Shown here: one piece after another, positions 1-7,922 of the stretch
Position numbering within the stretch: the first letter of the stretch is position 1
How the letters are laid out: each line of letters starts with the position of its first letter
Assembly (NCBI GenBank): GCA_028689675.1
Contig: JAQVCS010000013.1
Location: forward strand, 1-64,000
DNA: 64,000 bases
Origin: Desulfovibrionaceae bacterium
Lineage (GTDB): Bacteria > Desulfobacterota > Desulfovibrionia > Desulfovibrionales > Desulfovibrionaceae
Direction: 5' to 3'
Notes under the pieces: model-generated
What the model was told of the DNA's origin: nothing
Seen by the model: only the letters and a program-made list of their open reading frames with translations
Database searches by the model: none
Made by a program: the position numbers and the translations under genes

Positions 1-59
<59 letters not shown>

Positions 60-67
60 AGAATATC

Positions 68-107
68 AAAGCCCTTACGGTGAATATGCCGTAAGGGCTT
101 TTTTCTT
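68..107 (+). terminator. Rho-independent terminator after tRNA-fMet
   Basis: A perfect 13-bp stem (68-80 with 89-101) around an 8-nt loop is followed by a T-rich run. It ends the tRNA transcript and separates it from the leftward accessory genes. Confidence 0.9.
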
Positions 108-110
108 TTG

Positions 111-346
111 TATACAAGCAGACGGCGCGACCGCCACAATGACGCCGCGCGGCGCACATAAGGCTGGGACTTCGTTAAGATGTAGTCTTTAATAATTAAG
201 GAGTTAATCCAATATTAGCCCGCACATCAAAACCACCAGCGTACCTGCTTATTGCCGCTCACCCCAAAGAAGGGCACAACACAAACCGTAGGTTTCTATG
301 CCTGCACAGCGCATGGGGCATGAACAACTACCGCAAATGTTAATCT
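111..346. other. Non-coding stretch with a decayed autotransporter tail
   Basis: No convincing gene is present. On the minus strand, 280 down to 227 reads in frame as a short peptide ending GVSGNKQVRWWF-stop. This matches the last two beta-strands of autotransporter barrels, which end in an aromatic residue. It closely resembles a second tail at 5044-5085. The rest of the stretch carries no recognisable signal. Confidence 0.5.
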
Positions 347-652
347 TCAATATGCAAGAAAACGTATATGTCTATTATCCAATACTTTTTTGTAAGCATT
401 CCAGTTCAAAATCTTTTCTGGCGCAGTAACTATTGGAGTAAATGTATATAAATCTTTTTCAGATTGCCTAAAATCATAGCTCCATTTTATTCCACTCTTA
501 AATATATTGCTCTTCGGCCCTGAGACTTCAACAACAAAATGGCTAAACTCCGTCATCATATTTCCAGTAAATCGTCCTGTTTTTCTGTCAAAGCTGTTGC
601 ATAACTCTCGTGGAATATCTATGGAAAACATGAATTTGTCCCGCTTCCGCAC
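347..652 (-). CDS. Unknown protein, probable 3' half of a split gene
   Basis: I do not recognise the family. The frame overlaps the end of the upstream frame (619-981) by 34 nt. Its own starts are a GTG at 652 or the ATG at 631, the latter inside the last codons of its neighbour, and neither has a clear ribosome binding site of its own. The sequence continues smoothly from the neighbour if one frameshift is allowed near 640, going from a beta-rich segment into MFSIDIPRELC and onward. A single protein of about 210 residues broken by a frameshift is likelier than two genes. It is low in GC like the rest of this run. Confidence 0.45.
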   Translation of the reverse strand: MRKRDKFMFSIDIPRELCNSFDRKTGRFTGNMMTEFSHFVVEVSGPKSNIFKSGIKWSYDFRQSEKDLYTFTPIVTAPEKILNWNAYKKVLDNRHIRFLAY

Positions 653-981
653 ACAAATTCTCCTTTATATTTATCACCATAATTAATCTGAATCGCAGGA
701 TCACCATAAAGGCAGTCCACAATAGGTGCTCCATCCGCTACATGTTTATCTATATTCAGAGAATTTGCTGTATTCCAACCTACTGCTGTTTGGGGTAATA
801 TAAATTGCAATAATCGTAAGTTATTAGTTTGTTTTCCTTGGCGATTGAACACTATTTTGAAATCAGCTCCATATTGTATGGCGTTACCATCTTCAAATAC
901 ATTTTCAGGCTGATTAACAAAGGGAAATACTTCAAGCGTAAAATTATCACATGTAAATTTTTGTTTTGGAAAATATGTCAT
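619..981 (-). CDS. Unknown protein, probable 5' half of a split gene
   Basis: The start is supported by AAGGAG about 10 nt before the ATG at 981. The 120-residue product is rich in aromatic and polar residues, has no signal peptide or membrane segment, and is not a family I recognise. It ends abruptly at 619, while the next frame continues in similar style (347-652), so one broken gene is likely. It lies 66 bp after the lectin-like gene on the same strand and probably belongs to the same transcript. Confidence 0.5.
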   Translation of the reverse strand: MTYFPKQKFTCDNFTLEVFPFVNQPENVFEDGNAIQYGADFKIVFNRQGKQTNNLRLLQFILPQTAVGWNTANSLNIDKHVADGAPIVDCLYGDPAIQINYGDKYKGEFVCGSGTNSCFP

Positions 982-1046
982 GGCTCACTGTCTCCTTCGT
1001 TCTATCTGTGCATATAAGAATTGTTGTTATCGTTCCGCAAGGCGTC

Positions 1047-1847
1047 TTAACGCCGTATCACGGTAATTTTTACCTTCACACTGCCACTGTTATCCTTCAA
1101 ACCAGCTCCGTATACGCCTTGCAAATCGTCATTTGGGCACAGTTGGAGTTCTCCGACTATTCCAAGGGGTGTTTCTCCATATTTCCCCGCCCAAAACACC
1201 GTGCCGCCAATGCGCCCGATCAGTCCACCTTCTGGTTTATTCGGCATTGCATAGCCATTTTTGGCTATGTGGCTGGAACTTCCGCTGGCGCCACAGTTGG
1301 GTATTGCCGGGCTGATGCTCCATGTGCCGCTTTGATATTCAATGATCGCCTTTTCTCCCGCTCCAATACATGCCCCCGTATTCTGCCAAGCCCTGCCTGC
1401 CTGAACTTCCACGGTAATCGCTTTGCTGTCTGGAAAGCATGCGTTCAGAGCTTGAGAGATGTCGGTATCGCTGTACCCACAGGCATTGAGTATGCTTCGC
1501 ATTTCTTCTTTGCCTGTTTGCGGGTAAACGTGATCATCCAGCAGCGCCCAGCACATTTCAATGGCGGAAGGATGCGGGATAATGGCGGCGTAAAGCGCCA
1601 ATACAAGTTCCATAGCTGACTGACTGTATGGACGGAGCAGTCGGGCATATTCCACAAGGCTCATTGCGGCCCATACCGCTGTCACAGCCTGAGATACTGC
1701 TGAAAGCGGCGTTTGCGTGTTTTCTCTGCGGGTTGAAGATGCAATCTGTAGGCTTGTCAGAACGGCGCTGACGGCTTCTGCCGGAGATTTGCTTTCCCTG
1801 ACTTGTTGGCGCAAGGCTTCAGTCAATGTTTCGCTATTTACAGTCAT
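1047..1847 (-). CDS. Helical protein with C-terminal LecA-like lectin domain
   Basis: The start at 1847 follows AAAGGAG at good spacing. A longer frame back to 1928 overlaps the upstream gene and is not needed. Residues up to about 145 are helical and include a motif of the form CGYSDTDISQAL. From about residue 145 to the end the sequence resembles the PA-IL (LecA) galactose-binding lectin fold: an initial AWQNTGA strand, a central IGRIGG segment, then a C-terminal PNDD...DNSGSVKVKI pattern. LecA binds calcium and galactose there through Asp100, Thr104, Asn107 and Asn108. The Asp (PND) and one Asn (DNSG) are kept, while the other Asn is Asp. The LecA Tyr36 position appears not to be kept, so sugar binding is uncertain. 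There is no signal peptide. It could be a secreted effector or toxin-associated lectin. Confidence 0.7.
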   Translation of the reverse strand: MTVNSETLTEALRQQVRESKSPAEAVSAVLTSLQIASSTRRENTQTPLSAVSQAVTAVWAAMSLVEYARLLRPYSQSAMELVLALYAAIIPHPSAIEMCWALLDDHVYPQTGKEEMRSILNACGYSDTDISQALNACFPDSKAITVEVQAGRAWQNTGACIGAGEKAIIEYQSGTWSISPAIPNCGASGSSSHIAKNGYAMPNKPEGGLIGRIGGTVFWAGKYGETPLGIVGELQLCPNDDLQGVYGAGLKDNSGSVKVKITVIRR

Positions 1848-1902
1848 GGTCTCTCCTTTGATGATTTGTCCCGTTATTACAAACTGTTTCCGTGCCATAA
1901 TA

Positions 1903-4266
1903 TTATCGAGCGCCATAGGCTGCCACAAGCGCAGCGGTCATCTCTGTAAGGCTGAGTCCCGGCCGGGCTGTGGCAAGTCCGGCCAGAGTTTCTTGGGCTG
2001 AATATCCGACCCTTGCCATTGAGCGGGCAAGGTCGGCGGGGTCAGCCTGCGAAAGGAGGCTGCCGACGCGCTTGCCGCAGGCCGCACCGTCAAGACCTTC
2101 CGCAAAAGAGCGGAGAACCACCGCATCAAGAGTACGTTCAAAAACAAATTTACAGGTGCTGCTTTCGCCGCGCTTGCCGTTGCCATACGCAGATACCGTC
2201 AGCATATACCAAGGGACGAGGCTGTCGCTGTTGACCGGGAAAAACGCCATGCAAACATTGTCTTTGGTTTCTTGCTGGCTCAAGCATGTGTTTTGATCGT
2301 CATGCAGGGAAGCCTGATATTTTTCGGCAAGAGCCGCAGGACTCCATGAAAAAAGGATTCCCGTTCGCCCAAAGGCATCGCTTTCTGCCTGGGCCATAAG
2401 ATTTTCCGGCCTGTCCGGCGGACTTGACCGATCTGGATCAGGCTTGGGTTTGGGGCTGGGGTGATCCAGAAACTGGCTAGAGATGAACGCCAAAACGCCG
2501 CCGCCCACCGCTGCCGCACCGTCACCAGCGTATGTTGTCATCAAAGCAGTGGCGGCGGCGCGTAAAGCATTGGCAATTGCTTTATCAATCAAGTTGCGGC
2601 ATATCAGTGTGCCCGCTATTTCAGCGGATTTTTCTCCAGACAGAGCAAACAGCAGTTTAGTCAAATTTTCGCTGTTGTTGGCTATGCCTTCAAATAGAGA
2701 CGGCACAGCCCCCGCCAAGGCTTTGCCGATGGCATCAGGCAGAGCCTTCCAACTGAGTTGTTCGGGTATCTGGAATTTGACTGCGGCAGGGAAATCAAGG
2801 GTGAGGATGGCCGTATTGAACATGGAGAGGGTATACTGCCCATCCAGACACATATAGAGCCTGCCTCTGTCATCGGCGCTATCGTGTTCTTTCTCCGAAG
2901 CAAAGGAGGGCGAAAGGCTGAAATTTGTTTTTAACAGTTTTTCATGGATGAAGCTGCCGATCTCGCTGCACACATCGGAGCGACCCGTGTGAACCCATTT
3001 TTTTATTTCAGAGATAAAATCAATACAATCATGGGCAAAATCAAATTCCGACCAGCCCGTGAGTGAAAAGCCCGAATCCGAGCCTGAGCCTGAATCATAG
3101 GAAAATTTTAGGCTGGAGCCTTGAGGAATCAAGGAGCGGAAGACACTGTTTGCAACGGAAATGACCCCTTCTACCCTCAAGTCTCCCGTGGTATTATTGG
3201 CGCAACTGATGGCTATATTACCGCAATCAATCTCGAAAAACCGCACCCCTCCCACAAATTGCAGCTTGTTTTGCCCTTTGGTGCTGTCCAGAGCGAAACT
3301 TGGGCCGTCACGTCCACGCGACCCCGTGAGTTGAATAATAAAAAGATCAAGGGGGCTTTGCATGACCACGCTTGCCTTCACTCCATCCTTCTGCACCTGA
3401 ATGCCTAGGGAAAATTCCAGCTTTGTCAGTACAGTCAGGCAAATATGGGTCAGAACATTGAAACCGTCCTGATAACTTTCTCCGTTAAGCGCGGACGGCA
3501 GAGCCGCCTGCGGCTCCCGATAGTATATCTGACTTCCCGCCATGAATTGTAGGTCAAAAATATCAGACGACCATGCGCAGCCCGGTATAACCGTCTTCAC
3601 AAAGGCACTTATGGAAAGATCGTGAGACAGTTGCAAGCGCGCAAAAACAGGCAGGTTTTCTATCAGGTATAATTCTCCAGTAAGCTCCAGACCGGCAAAG
3701 ATGACCTTTCCTGTCAGCCAGATGAGGGTTTCACCGGGTTTACATGGCGAAAGAATTGTTTCTTTATTTGAGGATATGGGCAGACTTTTCGCATCCTCAA
3801 ACGCATGTGCGAGCATAAATGTCAGATCGCCAAACGCTATCCCAGGCATCTGGCCGCTAAAAAGAGCGGTCAGGGAATGCGTGGAAGTGATGCACGCTGA
3901 GACATGTTGGCTGTCCGCATCAAGCATACCGTGGAACAGGTAGTTTTCATCAAAGATATTGACTCGGATGTCTCCAGCCAATTGGAAGGATTTGCTCTCC
4001 TCTGAGGCTATGCTCAAGCGGAAAGATAGACGCTCGAAGCTGAAAATGCCAAACAGGCGTATGGTGGGAAGGTTGGCGCAGAGCGTGAGCCGTTGCAGGT
4101 TTTTCTGCATGTCTGTCGTATTATCCAACCGCCCGTACAAGGCCAGCTTGTCGGGCTGGCCTTGTACGCCTATTTCCAGTAAATGATCAAGAATGTTTAC
4201 CGCCCTAAGGTCAAGAACCAGCCAGAAGCCGGCTGTATTGTCCATAGGGAAGATGGTGGAGGCCAT
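1903..4266 (-). CDS. Large beta-rich protein of unknown function with FN3-like segment
   Basis: The product has 787 residues and no recognised enzymatic motif. The first ~500 residues are rich in alternating hydrophobic/polar strands. A hydrophobic, Ala/Gly-rich helical stretch at about 560-610 could be membrane-active. It is followed by a proline/lysine linker and, at about 625-725, a fibronectin-III-like segment with the ILFSWSP and YMLTVSAYGNGKRGESS patterns. The C-terminus is a short helical module with RVGYSAQETLAGL, similar in style to GYSDTDISQAL in the next gene. No signal peptide is visible. The ATG at 4266 has only a weak ribosome binding site, and ATG 21 nt inside is possible. It lies between two small unknown genes and the lectin gene and is probably co-transcribed with them. 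A toxin-like or effector-like role is inference only. Confidence 0.7.
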   Translation of the reverse strand: MASTIFPMDNTAGFWLVLDLRAVNILDHLLEIGVQGQPDKLALYGRLDNTTDMQKNLQRLTLCANLPTIRLFGIFSFERLSFRLSIASEESKSFQLAGDIRVNIFDENYLFHGMLDADSQHVSACITSTHSLTALFSGQMPGIAFGDLTFMLAHAFEDAKSLPISSNKETILSPCKPGETLIWLTGKVIFAGLELTGELYLIENLPVFARLQLSHDLSISAFVKTVIPGCAWSSDIFDLQFMAGSQIYYREPQAALPSALNGESYQDGFNVLTHICLTVLTKLEFSLGIQVQKDGVKASVVMQSPLDLFIIQLTGSRGRDGPSFALDSTKGQNKLQFVGGVRFFEIDCGNIAISCANNTTGDLRVEGVISVANSVFRSLIPQGSSLKFSYDSGSGSDSGFSLTGWSEFDFAHDCIDFISEIKKWVHTGRSDVCSEIGSFIHEKLLKTNFSLSPSFASEKEHDSADDRGRLYMCLDGQYTLSMFNTAILTLDFPAAVKFQIPEQLSWKALPDAIGKALAGAVPSLFEGIANNSENLTKLLFALSGEKSAEIAGTLICRNLIDKAIANALRAAATALMTTYAGDGAAAVGGGVLAFISSQFLDHPSPKPKPDPDRSSPPDRPENLMAQAESDAFGRTGILFSWSPAALAEKYQASLHDDQNTCLSQQETKDNVCMAFFPVNSDSLVPWYMLTVSAYGNGKRGESSTCKFVFERTLDAVVLRSFAEGLDGAACGKRVGSLLSQADPADLARSMARVGYSAQETLAGLATARPGLSLTEMTAALVAAYGAR

Positions 4267-4301
4267 CTCAGTCGGAAGGGTGGTGGCGGGGAAAATACAT
4301 G

Positions 4302-4577
4302 TTAGCGTGTTTTCTTGCGGTGCTTCTTGAAAGCGCCCAAACGTAAAAAAACCAGCTTCATTAAGATGATGTTTCCGTCAGGAAGTGAACAGCCGAAGGA
4401 CGAATTCAGCAGCGCCGCCACGTCCATTCCGTCCCCGCCCCCCCGCACAAGATCAGCCTGAATCAGGTAGTATCCTTGACTGACGGCCAGATTACAGCCT
4501 AGAGGCCAGTCAATTCTGCCCCCCAACAGGTTGCCCATCTGAAATTCAGCATGGATTCCTACGCTCAGGCTACTCAT
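4302..4577 (-). CDS. Small unknown protein
   Basis: I chose the ATG at 4577 (MSSLSVGIHAEF), preceded by a weak GGGA. The frame is open to 4613, and starts at 4589 or 4613 are possible. The product has about 91 residues: a beta-like N-terminal half, a glycine-rich turn (RGGGDGMDVAALL) and a basic tail (KKHRKKTR). No family is recognised. It lies 35 bp before the 787-residue gene on the same strand, in the same accessory run. Confidence 0.5.
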   Translation of the reverse strand: MSSLSVGIHAEFQMGNLLGGRIDWPLGCNLAVSQGYYLIQADLVRGGGDGMDVAALLNSSFGCSLPDGNIILMKLVFLRLGAFKKHRKKTR

Positions 4578-4655
4578 TTTTTGTCCCATTGCCGCTATCA
4601 GGCAGGCGGGCAAAATATGCTTGACGGCTTACTCCTGCCTTGCAGGGGTAAGCGA

Positions 4656-5012
4656 TCAGGAGAACTTGCCGTTTTGATAAATTCCCTCTTGAACCTTGAC
4701 TTCCAATGCGCGCACCGTGTTGTCAATTTGAGCCTTTTCCAGCAAAAACTGCGGGGGAGCCACTGCCACATATATGTGCTCGCTATCACCCACGGCCACC
4801 TCCAGAACCGACCCTCCGTCCTTAAGCGGTTGTCCCTCCTTGTCTGTCTGCACGGCAGCGAATTTGACGGGATTATCTTTGGACATATTGTCGGTGGGTA
4901 TATCCAGCCCCACCTTGATGCCGCCCTCAACCTCTCCCTGACTGTTGGTAAAGCCCAATGTTACGGAAACATTAATTTGCGCTTTGAACCTCCTTGCAAA
5001 AAAAGTTATCAA
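4656..5012 (-). CDS. Small unknown protein with irregular start
   Basis: The frame runs from a TTG at 5012 with no ribosome binding site before it. A strong AGGAGG lies inside the frame near 4990. The only ATG at suitable distance after it is in another frame and closes at once, and the true frame offers ATT-AAT-GTT there. Either translation starts at a non-standard codon near 4976 or the original start was lost. The product of about 106-118 residues begins QINVSVTLGFTNSQG, is acidic and beta-rich, and has no known family. The upstream gap of 138 bp holds an autotransporter tail remnant. Confidence 0.45.
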   Translation of the reverse strand: MITFFARRFKAQINVSVTLGFTNSQGEVEGGIKVGLDIPTDNMSKDNPVKFAAVQTDKEGQPLKDGGSVLEVAVGDSEHIYVAVAPPQFLLEKAQIDNTVRALEVKVQEGIYQNGKFS

Positions 5013-5043
5013 TTATAGTGCGTATGCAAACAGGATACGCTTT

Positions 5044-5103
5044 CTAAAACTCCCACCGCACCTGCACATTACCGCTCACCCCCTGCCTCCCTGCACGCCA
5101 AGG
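5044..5103 (-). pseudogene. Decayed autotransporter C-terminal tail
   Basis: The minus strand reads QGVSGNVQVRWEF-stop (5085-5044), the form of the last strand of an autotransporter barrel. Just upstream, another frame gives SIDLGVQGG, the expected preceding strand, so the remnant carries a frameshift. It lies directly downstream of the effector gene (stop at 5150) and is about 80% identical at DNA level to the tail at 227-265. Confidence 0.5.
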
Positions 5104-5149
5104 TCGATGGATAGAGGCAGACGGCGGAAAATGTCTATGAAGCACACAA

Positions 5150-6622
5150 CTAATGAGCGCTTATGTTTAGTGTATGGATAGTGGAACTACCATCAGGATG
5201 AACAGTGTAAGAGGCCGTCAAATTTACGGGATAGCCGTCGGGAGTTTTGGCATTAAAAATCACGTCCCCGTTATTGCCCTGCTGGAGGCTGTATTCCATG
5301 GCAGAGTGTTCCAGCGCATTCCCTGCCCGACCTGCACACTGGGAAAGCGAACGCAGAAAGCTGACAGGTCCAGCTTGGGTAAGCCCCATAGTCACCATTT
5401 TCAATTGCGCTTCATTGCCATTACACAAGCGTCCTAACTGTTCAAAAATCTGATTCGTTTTTTGAGTTGGCTTTCCACCTCTGTACTCAGTCTTTTCTTG
5501 CTCTGTCATACCTGCTAAATCATTATTACGATTAACACTTGTTTGATCACCAATCTGAATACTAATAACCGTTGGTGCTTCTTGGCGATAAAAATCCCTT
5601 ATTAATGCTTTATTGGCATCTTTCAAAGTGCTGGTTGTACTTAAGGAAGACAGCTGGGGATGGATAGCAAAATCGTTGAGGGAAATAGGTCTGGGGTGTA
5701 CGACTGTGTCCATGAGGGCTCTCAAAGAAATACCACTGCTTATATTTAAATTAATAGTCAGGTTACCCATTTCAGCATTTTCTCTTGTCATACCTCTGTT
5801 TATCAATTCAGTAATATTCTTATTCAGAAACGCGTCAAAGCTAAGTGATGAAAGCTGTTGCCCCCTCATTCCAATAACATGGGGCGGTTCAGACTGAAAA
5901 CACGCACGCCAAGCAGTTTGATAGGTAATGTTTCCTTGGGGCTGAAGCTGACGCATGGCCTGTAAATTATCCAGTATATGCCTTTCATGAAAGATCTCAG
6001 CCTGCAGGACACAGCGGGCTGTAAGAAAATCCTTCTTCGTTTGCGGGTCTTGAAGAGAATGAAAAATAGTGCCTTCGCCAGATGCTGTGTCAATGGTGTT
6101 GAAGATGGTCGCTAACGCAAGGGAGGGCAAGCCCGTCGCCATTTCAATATTTTTAAACATGTTAGGGTGTTGATCCATGGTATGCAGCAAAACTTCTTTT
6201 GCCAGTGCTTTTGTTTCAGCTGGCCAATTTTTCGCGTCAATTCTGTCACAGCCAGCTTGTTTCTTTTGCTGCAAAATTGGTGCGTCTATTTTCTGTTGAA
6301 TCCTTCTTGTATCAGCAGCCGCGGTAAAAATAGATTTCATTGTGCCAACCGTCATTTGCTTGCCACTTTGTATAAAACTATCAAAAGTGGGACGCAGAGC
6401 ATCGCTGACATCTTGCCCAAATTTTGCGGTAATTTCATTGCGCAGGGCTTCTGTTGTGGCGATATTCACGGAACGCCGTGTAAAAAGGTGCATGAACGAA
6501 TTCTCATCAAGAGCGCGATTGCCCCTTAAATACACATACCTGCCGCTGTCAATATTTTGTGTTAAGGCTTCAAACTGCCCCATTGCAGGGGCAACGCCCA
6601 TTTGATTATTAATTTGTGCCAT
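5150..6622 (-). CDS. Putative type III secretion effector
   Basis: The ATG at 6622 follows AAGGAG by six bases. The 490-residue product has no Sec signal peptide and no transmembrane segment. Its polar, low-complexity first ~25 residues (MAQINNQMGVAPAMGQFEAL) are typical of type III secreted proteins. The middle is helical, and the C-terminal ~70 residues look like a small beta domain ending in VHPDGSSTIHTLNISAH. No catalytic motif is recognised. The main argument is context: the gene 90 bp upstream on the same strand encodes a CesT-type secretion chaperone, and such chaperones usually sit beside their cargo. No secretion apparatus gene is in the window. A non-secreted partner of the chaperone-like protein is the alternative. 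Confidence 0.65.
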   Translation of the reverse strand: MAQINNQMGVAPAMGQFEALTQNIDSGRYVYLRGNRALDENSFMHLFTRRSVNIATTEALRNEITAKFGQDVSDALRPTFDSFIQSGKQMTVGTMKSIFTAAADTRRIQQKIDAPILQQKKQAGCDRIDAKNWPAETKALAKEVLLHTMDQHPNMFKNIEMATGLPSLALATIFNTIDTASGEGTIFHSLQDPQTKKDFLTARCVLQAEIFHERHILDNLQAMRQLQPQGNITYQTAWRACFQSEPPHVIGMRGQQLSSLSFDAFLNKNITELINRGMTRENAEMGNLTINLNISSGISLRALMDTVVHPRPISLNDFAIHPQLSSLSTTSTLKDANKALIRDFYRQEAPTVISIQIGDQTSVNRNNDLAGMTEQEKTEYRGGKPTQKTNQIFEQLGRLCNGNEAQLKMVTMGLTQAGPVSFLRSLSQCAGRAGNALEHSAMEYSLQQGNNGDVIFNAKTPDGYPVNLTASYTVHPDGSSTIHTLNISAH

Positions 6623-6711
6623 ACTTCACTCCTTTTTATGCCAAAAAAGTTGCTTATTTCCCTATACTTATGTTTGCAAAATTTATGCTAAATAATCACT
6701 TTGGGGCATAA

Positions 6712-7173
6712 TTACACAGGAATAAGATGGTGCATTTCAAGGCCTGAAACTGGCTCGCTGTGTGCTGGCTCCTGCGCCAGCTGTTCAATTTCAAGGCGGA
6801 ACTTTTCCGCTGTGTGCAACAAATGCTGTACAGCATTATAAAATGTTTCCACATTCACCGCTACGGCATAAAGATTTAAATGCAAAAGAACTGTATTCAG
6901 CTCAGGACAAATGGAAAAAGTTGCGCCTGCTGTCTCTCTAAAAAAACACTGTGCATCCAAAAGGCGTTCACAAAGCTGGGCTTTTTTGCCCTCTGGAACA
7001 TCGGCAATATTAACATACAAGGAAATCATGTCCGAGCTCTCTATAAAACGTATACTCAAATACATTTCATCAAAGGACAGCACGCAAAGGTTTTCTTCAT
7101 TGGGTGCGGCATCATTAAAATCCAGCCGCTTGGCAATTTCTCGCACCAATGAGGCATATTCACTTTTTAACAT
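6712..7173 (-). CDS. CesT-family type III secretion chaperone
   Basis: The 153-residue acidic protein starts at an ATG preceded by AAAAGGAA. It has the size and order of the CesT/Tir chaperone fold: an N-terminal helix (MLKSEYASLVREIAKRLDF), strands around LCVLSFDEMYLSIRFIE and SLYVNIADVP, then a helix and further strands (CPELNTVLLHLNLYAVAV), and a C-terminal helix. These dimeric cytosolic chaperones bind the N-terminal region of effectors and keep them competent for secretion. It is the first gene of the leftward run and precedes its likely cargo by 90 bp. The family call rests on pattern only. Confidence 0.75.
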   Translation of the reverse strand: MLKSEYASLVREIAKRLDFNDAAPNEENLCVLSFDEMYLSIRFIESSDMISLYVNIADVPEGKKAQLCERLLDAQCFFRETAGATFSICPELNTVLLHLNLYAVAVNVETFYNAVQHLLHTAEKFRLEIEQLAQEPAHSEPVSGLEMHHLIPV

Positions 7174-7552
7174 ATAGAATTCCTTTTATGGTATTTATAC
7201 ATTTCTTCGTACAGCACAAATTACCCCATCTCACTCAATGCAAAAGCGCACCCACTCCCTAAAAAGGTTGCCCTCACTTTCCAAGCCGTGTCAGGATTGT
7301 TTTTTTCAGTACCCAAAAAATGCAATAGAATTGCCCCCTCGGGCGGTAGGTGTTTATGCACTCACCGCCCTTTTTGTGCAGGCTCTCAGGCGGCACTTTT
7401 TGTGCGGTACAGTTTCTATGCTTTTAGTGTAGGGGCAGGCTATATTTTCTTTTTATATCTGAAATGCTTCTGAAGCTATCGGCATTGCATTATACAGATT
7501 CTATAAAATATAGAACAGCTCTTTTTTCATAAAAAACACGATACTTGTAATA

Positions 7553-7569
7553 TAACAGTGGTACTGTTA
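7553..7569. promoter_or_regulatory. Palindromic operator-like site, copy 1
   Basis: TAACAGTGGTACTGTTA is a perfect 7-bp inverted repeat around a 3-bp centre. The same site occurs once more, inverted, at 7830-7846. The form AACAGT-N3-ACTGTT is typical of a dimeric helix-turn-helix regulator, which I cannot name. Confidence 0.55.
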
Positions 7570-7829
7570 GTATCACTATTCTAATAATTAGCACTTATAC
7601 ACTTATTATTCAAGAAAAATTAAAAATGTTACATGTAATATATGCTTTCTACATTACAAAATACTCACCATATACATAATTAAATCAGCTAATTAGAATA
7701 TTTAGTATTTATTTTCTTGTAAACTATTAAAAATATTTTCAAATAAAACCACTAACTCTACTTTCTCTACACTTATCAGACATATTTTATAGTAATTATT
7801 TAATTTATTTAAATAAAAACTCAATTTTC

Positions 7830-7846
7830 TAACAGTACCACTGTTA
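7830..7846. promoter_or_regulatory. Palindromic operator-like site, copy 2
   Basis: TAACAGTACCACTGTTA is the exact reverse complement of copy 1, with centres 277 bp apart. It lies 77 bp before the autotransporter start codon, where a repressor or activator could control it. Two spaced sites would allow looping across the AT-rich core. Confidence 0.55.
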
Positions 7847-7922
7847 AATCATGCCTGCTGTGACTGTTTCCTACTATTACAGTATGCATAGACCTTTTGT
7901 TCACACTATGGAGGTTTAGAGT

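Larger units (their letters stand above)
7174..7922. promoter_or_regulatory. AT-rich divergent regulatory region
   Basis: About 750 bp lie between the leftward chaperone gene and the rightward autotransporter. The left 280 bp carry no convincing gene. From about 7490 to 7850 the DNA is very AT-rich, with many TATAAT-like hexamers and curved-DNA-like A/T runs, suited to binding by a nucleoid silencer. Two copies of a 17-bp palindrome bracket the AT-rich core and probably serve as operators for the autotransporter gene, the chaperone/effector run, or both. Confidence 0.5.

Noticed and set aside
966..1619. 217-codon plus-strand frame opposite the lectin-like gene
   Set aside because: The minus-strand gene has a good ribosome binding site and a recognisable domain; the plus frame has neither.
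7238..7432. 64-codon open frame upstream of the AT-rich region
   Set aside because: No ribosome binding site, no protein-like pattern, and it lies in a divergent regulatory gap.
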